Source: GCA-003244245 sp035463315
GTDB lineage: Bacteria; Actinomycetota; Actinomycetes; Mycobacteriales; Pseudonocardiaceae
Length of the DNA stretch: 7,267 bases
Direction of reading: 5' to 3'
Assembly: GCA_035463315.1 (NCBI GenBank)
Contig: DATHTJ010000364.1
Coordinates: 1 to 7,267 of the forward strand
Position 1 is the first letter of the stretch. Every line of letters begins with the position of its first letter. Below the pieces are notes generated by a model. That model was not told the DNA's origin. It did not search any database and was given only the letters and a program-made list of their open reading frames with translations. A program made the position numbers and the translations under genes. Shown here in pieces: positions 1 to 5,363 of the stretch.

Positions 1-421
1 CGTAGGCCGCAGTGAGCACCGACGCACTGACATCCCGGACGTAGCCTTGCGCACCCCCGGCGAAGCGCCACACCAGGCAGACCAGTGCAGTGATCACAAA
101 CGCGACAAGTAGCCCGTCGCGACCGAAAGGCCAGGACAACCACACCATTGCCTGCCCGCCGAGCAGTACCGGCGGCAGCGCGACCCGGGTACCGGCGCGG
201 CGCAACGCCGCGGCGAGCTCCCAGCTGGACACCGCGACCGTGACGGCCACAATCCCGATGAACGCCTGGCGTACGGTGAGCAGCGCAGCCAGGATCACGG
301 CGGCCATCAGTAACCCGACGGTGATCGCGGCCCACAGGTTCCGACCCGCCCGGGTGGCCCTGGAGCTGCCTGCCGGATGCACCGCAGCCGGCGGATGCTC
401 AGGCAATCCGGTGCCGGACAC
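1..421 (-). CDS. cdsA: Phosphatidate cytidylyltransferase (CDP-diglyceride synthase), 3' end cut by the window
   Basis: This enzyme makes CDP-diacylglycerol from phosphatidic acid and CTP in the cytoplasmic membrane, the branch point for phospholipid (including phosphatidylinositol) synthesis. About 140 N-terminal codons are visible. A hydrophilic, Pro/Ala-rich tail of roughly 28 residues is followed by RAGRNLWAAI and hydrophobic segments at about residues 29-49, 53-73, 82-97 and 103-118, a polytopic layout typical of actinobacterial CdsA. The stretch AFIGIVAVTVAVSSWELAAAL resembles the family's second helix. The C-terminal CdsA signature and catalytic residues are outside the window, so the name rests on the N-terminal pattern and on its place after frr. 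The GTG start directly follows the frr TGA, with GAGG (430-427) five bases upstream as ribosome binding site. It is last of the visible rpsB-tsf-pyrH-frr-cdsA block and is probably translationally coupled to frr. Confidence 0.85.
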   Translation of the reverse strand, partial: MSGTGLPEHPPAAVHPAGSSRATRAGRNLWAAITVGLLMAAVILAALLTVRQAFIGIVAVTVAVSSWELAAALRRAGTRVALPPVLLGGQAMVWLSWPFGRDGLLVAFVITALVCLVWRFAGGAQGYVRDVSASVLTAAY

Positions 422-979
422 TCAGACCTCGAGCAGCTCGGATTCCTTGTGTTTGACGAGTTCATCCACCTGTCCCACGTACCGGTGGGTGGTGGCCTCG
501 AGCTCTTTCTCGGCTCGGGTCACGTCATCCTCGCCTGCCTCACCATCCTTGACGATGCGGTGCAGCTCCTCTTTGGCCTTGCGACGGATGTTGCGGATGG
601 ACACCTTGGCGTCCTCCCCCTTGGTGTGCGCCACCTTGACCAGATCCCGGCGGCGTTCCTGGGACAGCTGCGGAATAACCACGCGGATGATCGTGCCTTC
701 GTCGGTGGGGTTGACGCCGAGGTCGGAATCCCGGATCGCCTTGGCCATGGGCCGCAGCAGGCTGGGGTCGTAGGGCTTGATCACAGCCATTCTGGCTTCC
801 GGGACCGTCACGCTGGCCAGCTGGATCAGTGGAGTGGCGGCGCCGTAGTAATCCACGACGATCTTGGAGAACATCGCCGGACTGGCGCGACCAGTACGCA
901 CCGTGGCGAGATCTTCCTTGGCGACCGACACGGCCTTGTCCATCTTCTCCTCAGCGTCGAGGAGGGTGTCGTCGATCAC
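422..979 (-). CDS. frr: Ribosome recycling factor (RRF)
   Basis: RRF acts with EF-G in the cytoplasm to split the post-termination ribosome and release mRNA and tRNA. The 185-residue length is the family norm. Hallmarks are RTGRASPAMF at about 28-37 (first hinge between the helical domain and the beta domain), IKPYDPSLLRPMAKAIRDSD at about 67-86 and NPTDEGTIIRVVIPQLSQER at about 90-109. The segment SIRNIRRKAKEEL carries Arg129 and Arg132, in the conserved arginine cluster that contacts 23S rRNA. The start codon is GTG, set by a strong AAGGAG five bases upstream. The gene lies 97 bases after pyrH; that gap holds no clear terminator, only a weak stem (CTGGG/CCCAG), so co-transcription with pyrH is likely. 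The stop codon abuts the cdsA start. Confidence 0.97.
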   Translation of the reverse strand: MIDDTLLDAEEKMDKAVSVAKEDLATVRTGRASPAMFSKIVVDYYGAATPLIQLASVTVPEARMAVIKPYDPSLLRPMAKAIRDSDLGVNPTDEGTIIRVVIPQLSQERRRDLVKVAHTKGEDAKVSIRNIRRKAKEELHRIVKDGEAGEDDVTRAEKELEATTHRYVGQVDELVKHKESELLEV

Positions 980-984
980 GGCTG

Positions 985-990
985 CTCCTT
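985..990 (-). promoter_or_regulatory. Shine-Dalgarno sequence of frr
   Basis: On the minus strand AAGGAG is followed by the five-base spacer CAGCC and then GTG. It is the best ribosome binding site in the operon and fixes the GTG at 979 as the frr start. A strong site fits the 97-base gap from pyrH, because frr cannot rely on close stop/start coupling as its neighbours can. Confidence 0.8.
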
Positions 991-1076
991 GTCCGGAACC
1001 CGTCTGGCGCCTGGGCGGCGTGGCCCCAGTATCTCCCCTGCGTCCATCTTCCTTGGGACCAGCACCCGACCCGGGC

Positions 1077-1814
1077 TCAGGCCGGGGAGCTGACCAACGT
1101 TCCTATCGGCTCACCCCGCACCGCACGCGCGATGTTGCCTTCGGTGAGCAGATTAAACACGATGATGGGCAGCTTGTTGTCCATGCACAGGCTGAACGCG
1201 GTGGCGTCGGCTACCTTGAGCCCCCGCTCAAGCACCTCACGATGCGTGATGTGGCGGAACATCGTGGCCGTGTGATCGGTCTTGGGGTCGGCGGTGTACA
1301 CCCCGTTGACGGCCTTGCCCATCAGCAGGACCTCACAACCGATCTCCAGCGCCCGTTGGGCGCCGGTGGTGTCGGTGGAGAAGTAGGGCATCCCGACACC
1401 CGCGCCGAAGATCACCACACGGCCCTTCTCGAGGTGCCGAATGGCCTTCCGCGGGATATAGGGCTCGGCAACCTGACCCATGGTGATCGCGGTCTGCACC
1501 CGGGTGTCGAGTTTGTGCTCACGTTCCAGGTAGTCCTGTAGGGCTAGGCAGTTCATCACCGTGCCGAGCATGCCCATGTAGTCGGCCCGGGACCGTTCCA
1601 TGCCGCCTAGCTGCAGTTCCTCGCCACGGAAGAAGTTCCCCCCGCCCACCACCACGGCCATCTGCACCCCGGTGGCCACCACATCGGCAATCTGCCGTCC
1701 GACGGCCTTCACGACGTCGGGGTCCACCCCGACGCCACCGCCGCCGAACATCTCACCGCCGAGCTTGAGCAGCACCCTGCGGTACCCGGGACCCACCAGC
1801 CGGTCGGCGTTCAT
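1077..1814 (-). CDS. pyrH: UMP kinase (uridylate kinase)
   Basis: This cytoplasmic enzyme phosphorylates UMP to UDP with ATP in pyrimidine nucleotide synthesis. Bacterial PyrH is usually a hexamer regulated by GTP and UTP. The 245-residue protein has the amino-acid-kinase fold. RVLLKLGGEMFGGGG (about 13-27) carries the conserved phosphate-binding Lys17, GGGNFFRG (57-64) is the glycine loop, and DYMGMLGTVMN lies at about 78-88. STDTTGAQRALEIG (146-159) is near the UMP site, and VNGVYTADPK (169-178) is the nucleotide-binding segment. The ATG lies six bases after the tsf stop codon, and only a poor GCCGGG sits just ahead of it, so translation probably depends on coupling to tsf. The KLGGE form in place of KLSGE of E. 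coli is normal for actinobacteria such as Mycobacterium. Confidence 0.97.
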   Translation of the reverse strand: MNADRLVGPGYRRVLLKLGGEMFGGGGVGVDPDVVKAVGRQIADVVATGVQMAVVVGGGNFFRGEELQLGGMERSRADYMGMLGTVMNCLALQDYLEREHKLDTRVQTAITMGQVAEPYIPRKAIRHLEKGRVVIFGAGVGMPYFSTDTTGAQRALEIGCEVLLMGKAVNGVYTADPKTDHTATMFRHITHREVLERGLKVADATAFSLCMDNKLPIIVFNLLTEGNIARAVRGEPIGTLVSSPA

Positions 1815-1820
1815 CCCGGC

Positions 1821-2636
1821 TCAGGCCTGGCCGACCTCGAAGCGGGCAAACCGTCGGACGGTCACCCCAGCGTCGTCCAGGATGGCCTTGACGGTCTTCT
1901 TGGAATCCTGCACGGAGGACTGCTCCAGCAGCACAGTGTCCTTGAAGAAGCCGCTGAGACGGCCGTCGATGATCCTCGGCAGGGCCTGCTCGGGCTTGCC
2001 CTCCTGGCGGGCGGTCTCCTCGGCAATGCGTCGCTCGCTGGCCAGCACATCCTCGGGCACGTCCTGCCGGGTGACGTAGCGTGGTTTCATCGCGGCCACC
2101 TGCATCGCCACCGCACGCGCCGTCTCGGGAGAGCCACCGTCGTACTCGACCAGCACGCCCACCGCAGGCGGCAGGTCCGAGGCACGGCGGTGCAGGTAGG
2201 TGGCCACCTCACCGTCGAAGGACACTACCCGCCGCAGCTGCAGCTTCTCACCGATCTTGGCCGAGACGGCCTGCACCGCGTCAGCCACCGTGCCGCCGTT
2301 CAGCTCGGCCTGGGCGAGCGCTTCGGCGTCGGCCGGCCGGGTCTGGATCGCCCCAGCGACGATCTTGTCGGCAAGCTCCTGAAAGTCGGCACCCTTGGCC
2401 ACGAAGTCGGTCTCGCAGTTGAGCTCGATCATCACGCCACCCCCGGCGGCCACCAGCCCGTTAGCGGTGGTGCGCTCGGCCCGCTTGCCGACGTCCTTGG
2501 CGCCCTTGATACGCAGGAACTCGACCGCCTGCTCAAAGTCACCACCGGACTCTTCCAGAGCCTTCTTGCAGTCCATCATCCCAGAACCAGTCAGGTCCCG
2601 GAGTCGCTTGACATCGGCGGCGGAGTAATTCGCCAT
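1821..2636 (-). CDS. tsf: Translation elongation factor Ts
   Basis: EF-Ts is the guanine nucleotide exchange factor that strips GDP from EF-Tu so the latter can reload with GTP and aminoacyl-tRNA. At 271 residues it has the usual actinobacterial length. An N-terminal UBA-like three-helix domain covers about residues 1-42 and includes the signature LTGSGMMDCKKALEES. A linker (IKGAKDVGKRAERTTANGL) leads to the core, whose ELNCETDFVAKG (about 71-82) contains the TDFV motif that inserts next to the EF-Tu nucleotide site. The C-terminal half holds the second core repeat and lacks the longer coiled-coil arrangement of E. coli EF-Ts. The ATG is preceded by GGAAAG five bases upstream. The gap to rpsB is 51 bases with no hairpin that I can see, and pyrH follows after six bases. 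Confidence 0.97.
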   Translation of the reverse strand: MANYSAADVKRLRDLTGSGMMDCKKALEESGGDFEQAVEFLRIKGAKDVGKRAERTTANGLVAAGGGVMIELNCETDFVAKGADFQELADKIVAGAIQTRPADAEALAQAELNGGTVADAVQAVSAKIGEKLQLRRVVSFDGEVATYLHRRASDLPPAVGVLVEYDGGSPETARAVAMQVAAMKPRYVTRQDVPEDVLASERRIAEETARQEGKPEQALPRIIDGRLSGFFKDTVLLEQSSVQDSKKTVKAILDDAGVTVRRFARFEVGQA

Positions 2637-2687
2637 TGTGGCTTTCCGTCCTGTCGTTCGTGTGTCGGATCGTGGGGTGCAGGCTGC

Positions 2688-3545
2688 TCAGGCGTGCAGC
2701 ACGCCGTTCGCAGTCGTCGGTTCGGCCTGCTGCGGCGCGGCCTCCTGCTCCGCCGGGCTGCCGGAGACCATCAGCTCCTGCTCCCATTCGGCCAGTGGCT
2801 GGTCGGCACCGACCACAACCTCGGGCTTGTCCGAGCCGTCGACTCCACCGGAACGTCCGGCCCGCGACATCAACCCGTCGGCGGTGGCGTCGGCCACCAC
2901 CCGGGTGAGCAGCGCCGCGGAACGGATCGCGTCGTCGTTGCCCGGGATGGGGTAGTCGACCTCGTCGGGGTCGCAGTTGGTGTCCAGGATGGCCACGATC
3001 GGAATGCCCAGCTTGCGGGCCTCACCGACGGCGATCTGCTCCTTTTTGGTGTCCACCACCCACACTGCGCTGGGAACGCGCTGCATGTCCCGGATGCCGC
3101 CCAGGGTCTTCTCCAGCTTGTCCTTCTCCCTGGTACGCATCAGGATCTCTTTTTTGGTCAGGCCGGTGAATCCGCCGGTCTGCTCCATGGACTCAAGTTC
3201 CTTGAGGCGCTGCAGGCGCTTGTGCACGGTGGAGAAGTTCGTGAGCATGCCGCCCAGCCAGCGGTGGTTCACGAAGGGCATGCCCACCCGCTGCGCGTGG
3301 TGCGAGATCGCTTCCTGGGCCTGCTTCTTCGTGCCGATGAACAGGATCGAACCGCCATGGGCCACGGTCTGCTTGATGAACTCGTAGGCCCGGTCGATGT
3401 AGGTCAACGTCTGCTGCAGGTCGATGATGTAAATGCCGTTGCGCTCAGTGAAGATGTAACGCTTCATCTTCGGGTTCCAGCGGCGGGTCTGGTGCCCGAA
3501 GTGCACGCCGGAGTCGAGCAACTGCTTCATGGTGACGACGGCCAT
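2688..3545 (-). CDS. rpsB: 30S ribosomal protein S2
   Basis: S2 is a late-assembling protein of the small subunit, located near the exit side of the mRNA path. The 285-residue protein shows both family signatures: an N-terminal block MKQLLDSGVHFGHQTRRWNP (6-25), and a central block IPIVAILDTNCDPDEVDYPI (181-200) followed by PGNDDAIRSA. A helical coiled-coil hairpin spans about 105-155. From about residue 228 there is an acidic, Ala/Glu/Pro-rich tail including LAEWEQELM, as in other actinobacterial S2 proteins but absent from short S2 forms. The ATG has AGAGGTG about ten bases upstream, a slightly long spacing. As first gene of the block, its upstream region likely drives tsf, pyrH, frr and cdsA too. 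S2 controls its own operon in some bacteria, and the structured leader here leaves room for that, but this is inference. Confidence 0.98.
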   Translation of the reverse strand: MAVVTMKQLLDSGVHFGHQTRRWNPKMKRYIFTERNGIYIIDLQQTLTYIDRAYEFIKQTVAHGGSILFIGTKKQAQEAISHHAQRVGMPFVNHRWLGGMLTNFSTVHKRLQRLKELESMEQTGGFTGLTKKEILMRTREKDKLEKTLGGIRDMQRVPSAVWVVDTKKEQIAVGEARKLGIPIVAILDTNCDPDEVDYPIPGNDDAIRSAALLTRVVADATADGLMSRAGRSGGVDGSDKPEVVVGADQPLAEWEQELMVSGSPAEQEAAPQQAEPTTANGVLHA

Positions 3546-3564
3546 GGCCGGTGCACACCTCTAT

Positions 3565-3582
3565 GTGTCGGGCGTGTCGGGC
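3565..3582. repeat. Tandem 9-base repeat ahead of the rpsB ribosome binding site
   Basis: The unit GTGTCGGGC occurs twice with no spacer on the plus strand, which reads GCCCGACAC twice in the rpsB leader RNA. The ACAC of the copy nearest rpsB can pair with GUGU of the ribosome binding site region (3555-3558), placing AUAGAG, which holds part of the Shine-Dalgarno sequence, in a six-base loop. The stem is only four pairs, so its importance is doubtful. Confidence 0.45.
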
Positions 3583-3618
3583 TCCGCCGGCACGCTCATG
3601 CGGTTGTCGCGGCGGGCC

Positions 3619-3660
3619 GGGTCAGACCGCCGCCCTGGCGCCAGGCCGACGGCCGGACCC
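3619..3660 (-). promoter_or_regulatory. Strong predicted hairpin in the rpsB 5' leader
   Basis: In the minus-strand RNA the arms at 3641-3652 and 3627-3638 pair over eleven usable positions with one mismatch around the perfect palindrome CCTGGCGCCAGG (3634-3645). An outer GGGUC/GACCC clamp (3656-3660 with 3619-3623) closes the structure. One pair is G-U in the rpsB-sense RNA but an unpaired C/A in the opposite RNA, so the fold is better on the rpsB strand. No U-run follows, so it does not look like an intrinsic terminator. It sits 74-115 bases before the rpsB start and could be a protein-binding or stability element. The function is inference. Confidence 0.5.
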
Positions 3661-3776
3661 CGTGCGATCACCGATCGCGACGAGGACCGCCGGACGCCGA
3701 AGCCCCCACAAGGCTAGGGCCCCGGTAGAGGTGAGCGCTGGCGCGCGAAGTCGACCCGCATACGGGCCGCTCCTGG

Positions 3777-3782
3777 AGTGTA
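3777..3782 (-). promoter_or_regulatory. rpsB: Possible -10 element of the rpsB operon promoter
   Basis: TACACT on the minus strand fits the actinobacterial -10 pattern TANNNT and would give a leader of roughly 225 bases that includes the predicted hairpin. There is no good -35 hexamer 16-19 bases upstream; the sequence there is G-rich. Many actinobacterial promoters lack a clear -35, but this call is weak and other start points are possible. Confidence 0.25.
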
Positions 3783-3831
3783 CGGCGTGCCCCACCCGCG
3801 ACCCCAGCCGAGGTGGGGCTGCCGTCCGCGG

Positions 3832-3858
3832 TTGTCCACACCGTCCCACCCATCCACA
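3832..3858 (+). promoter_or_regulatory. Two DnaA-box matches in direct orientation
   Basis: TTGTCCACA at 3832-3840 is the preferred actinobacterial DnaA box. CCATCCACA at 3850-3858 also fits the Streptomyces-type consensus (T/C)(T/C)(G/A/C)TCCACA. They point the same way and start 18 bases apart. I saw no other exact match to this consensus elsewhere in the window. They lie in the divergent region, upstream of both rpsB and the M23-fold gene, and about 50 bases upstream of the candidate rpsB -10 element. DnaA binding is an inference from sequence alone. Confidence 0.45.
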
Positions 3859-3911
3859 GCGGTAGGCGTGGTCGCTGGGCGGCTGAGGCCGGCGCCGGGA
3901 CGCTGTCCAGC

Positions 3912-4523
3912 GTGTCTCGAGTTCTGATCTGCGCCATGCTCATCACGGTGCTGTCCGGCGGGACGGGGACTGCGATGGTGGCCCTGACTAGCGTGGCGGT
4001 GCAGCCTGGGCCGGATGCGGCCGATGATCAGCCCCGGTTGCGCACCGGGATGTTCGGCTGGCCGGTGTCTGGCCCCCCGGCCGTGGTTCGAGCCTTTCAC
4101 GCACCCGCGTTCCGTTTTGGACCGGGGCATCGCGGTGTCGACCTGGCCGCCGTATCCGGCGCTCCCGTGCTCGCCGCGGGCGCTGGCACGGTGGTGTTCG
4201 CAGGAGCAGTGGCCGGCCGCGGTGTGGTGTCGGTGGACCACCCAGGCGGGCTACGTACGACGTATGAACCGGTGTCGCCTACCGTCACCGCCGGAGACCG
4301 CGTAGCCAGGGGTCAGCAGATCGGCACCGTCGCGCCCGGCCACCTGGGCTGCACCGCTACGGCGTGCCTGCACTGGGGCGTCCGACGGGGTGTGGACTAT
4401 CTGGATCCGCTGCGCCTGGTCGTGCTCGCACGGGTGCGCCTGCTGCCGCTCGACGGCCGCTCGACCGCCGGTGACGCCCGCAGATTCTCAGCCGGCGGAG
4501 GCGTCGAGCATCTTGCTCCGTAG
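3912..4523 (+). CDS. Exported M23-fold (LytM-like) protein, probably catalytically atypical
   Basis: M23 proteins are zinc endopeptidases that cut peptidoglycan cross-links, or non-catalytic relatives that regulate amidases. From the GTG at 3912 the protein has 203 residues: a short basic start (SR) and a hydrophobic segment to about residue 30 that looks like a signal peptide or anchor. The LytM domain runs from about 47 to 170. GHRGVDLAA gives zinc ligands His73 and Asp77, and CLHWGVRRG gives His154. The usual catalytic histidines are absent: the YxH site reads TTYEPVS, and the first His of HxH is Cys152. Cys147 and Cys152 may form a disulfide outside the cell. The frame stays open upstream to GTG 3813, but those 33 residues lack signal-peptide character and would cover the DnaA boxes. 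The Shine-Dalgarno is weak (GGGA), and ATG 3936 is another option. The gene diverges from rpsB, and its 3' end overlaps whiG tail to tail. Confidence 0.8.
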   Translation: MSRVLICAMLITVLSGGTGTAMVALTSVAVQPGPDAADDQPRLRTGMFGWPVSGPPAVVRAFHAPAFRFGPGHRGVDLAAVSGAPVLAAGAGTVVFAGAVAGRGVVSVDHPGGLRTTYEPVSPTVTAGDRVARGQQIGTVAPGHLGCTATACLHWGVRRGVDYLDPLRLVVLARVRLLPLDGRSTAGDARRFSAGGGVEHLAP

Positions 4524-5363
4524 CCGGAGCACCGCTCTGGTGTGCAGCTGGCATACCCGGGACTCGGTGACCCCAAGCACCCGGCCGATCTCGGCCAGGG
4601 TGAGATTCTCGAAGTAGTACAGGGAGACCACCACCCGGTCACGGTCGGTGAGCTGGGAGATCGCCTCGGCGAGCAGGCGCCGGCTCTCGGCCGAATCGAG
4701 GACCGCGCCCGGTTCGTCCACCTTGTCATCGGGCAACGTCTCCGCGAGCGAGGTGCCGCCGCAGCCGACGGCAATGAGCTCGTCCAGCGCAATCACGCTG
4801 GTCAGCTGCAGCTGGGCGTAGAACTCCCGCAATTCGGCAACGGTGATGCCAAGCTCCGCAGCCACCTCGGCATCGCTGGCGGAACGCTGCAACCGGCTTT
4901 CCAGACGTTCCAGCGCACGCTCGACGTCCCGGGCCCGGCTGCGCACCGAACGGGGCACCCAGTCCTGAGCACGCAGTTCGTCCAGGATCGCCCCCCGGAT
5001 CCGCTGCATCGCGTAGGTCTCGAACTTCAAACCGCGCTCGGGCTCGTACCGGTCGATGGCGTCCCACAAGCCGAACACGCCCGACTGCACGAGGTCGGCG
5101 ATGTCGACGTGGGCGGGCAGCCCGATCCCCACCCGACCGGCCACGTACTTCACCAGCGGCGCGTAGTGCAGAACGAGCCGGTCACGCAGCGTGGCGTCCC
5201 GATCCTTCCCGTATGCCTGCCACAACGCGAGGATGCCAGCTTCCACCTCCTTGGCCCTGGCGCCGGCATCCCCGCTACGGGACCCAGGACCGGCAGGGGG
5301 GACGGCGGTCAGAATGCGGTCGCGACCCCCAGAATACTCAGGAACGGGGGTGGCTCCGGTCAT
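4488..5363 (-). CDS. whiG: RNA polymerase sigma factor of the WhiG/FliA family
   Basis: WhiG directs RNA polymerase to early sporulation genes in Streptomyces; the close relative FliA serves flagellar genes in motile bacteria. The 291-residue protein has a variable N-terminus of about 40 residues. Region 2 (about 66-136) includes HYAPLVKYVAGRVGIGLPAH, DLVQSGVFGLWDAIDRYEPE, the -10-recognising KFETYAMQRIRGAILDELRA and DWVPRSVR. Region 3 follows at about 137-195. Region 4 (about 228-284) has the helix-turn-helix LTLAEIGRVLGVTESRVCQL. The whole matches Streptomyces WhiG closely in order and spacing. The ATG lies 26 bases inside the end of xerC, with GAAGG (5374-5370) six bases upstream, implying coupling to xerC. 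Its 3' end overlaps the converging M23-fold gene. No anti-sigma gene is in the window. Sporulation or motility as its role cannot be decided here. Confidence 0.93.
   Translation of the reverse strand: MTGATPVPEYSGGRDRILTAVPPAGPGSRSGDAGARAKEVEAGILALWQAYGKDRDATLRDRLVLHYAPLVKYVAGRVGIGLPAHVDIADLVQSGVFGLWDAIDRYEPERGLKFETYAMQRIRGAILDELRAQDWVPRSVRSRARDVERALERLESRLQRSASDAEVAAELGITVAELREFYAQLQLTSVIALDELIAVGCGGTSLAETLPDDKVDEPGAVLDSAESRRLLAEAISQLTDRDRVVVSLYYFENLTLAEIGRVLGVTESRVCQLHTRAVLRLRSKMLDASAG

Larger units (their letters stand above)
3546..3911. other. Divergent non-coding region between rpsB and the M23-fold gene
   Basis: About 366 bases lie between the rpsB start and the preferred start of the plus-strand M23-fold gene. 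Reading away from rpsB it holds the rpsB ribosome binding site (3556-3562), a tandem 9-base repeat (3565-3582), a strong predicted hairpin (3619-3660), a possible -10 element for rpsB (3777-3782) and two DnaA-box matches (3832-3858). No convincing gene fits: the open frames here are low-complexity Arg/Pro/Ala translations typical of GC-rich spacer. Both the rpsB operon promoter and the M23-gene promoter must lie here unless transcription comes from elsewhere. Confidence 0.7.

Noticed and set aside
377..1541. Plus-strand open frames opposite frr and pyrH
   Set aside because: They are antisense to genes with clear family signatures and carry no recognisable protein motifs.
1755..1769. KLGGE in UMP kinase where E. 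coli has KLSGE
   Set aside because: First taken as an altered active-site residue, but the glycine form is normal in actinobacterial PyrH, including Mycobacterium.
2190..3728. A 512-codon open frame on the plus strand opposite tsf and rpsB
   Set aside because: It is antisense to two unmistakable genes, its translation is low-complexity and matches nothing I recognise, and long antisense frames are common in GC-rich actinobacterial DNA.
3802..3821. Inverted repeats CCCCA/TGGGG and CAGCC/GGCTG near the M23 upstream region
   Set aside because: Two overlapping five-base stems in very GC-rich DNA are expected by chance, and there is no U-run or flanking gene end to make a terminator.
3813..3911. 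N-terminal extension of the M23-fold protein from GTG 3813
   Set aside because: The 33 added residues precede a good signal-peptide-like start, show no family features and would overlap both DnaA-box matches; the later GTG is preferred.
4388..4396. TGTGGACTA as a third DnaA box on the minus strand
   Set aside because: Its reverse complement TAGTCCACA has A at the second position, outside the consensus, and it lies inside the M23-fold coding region.
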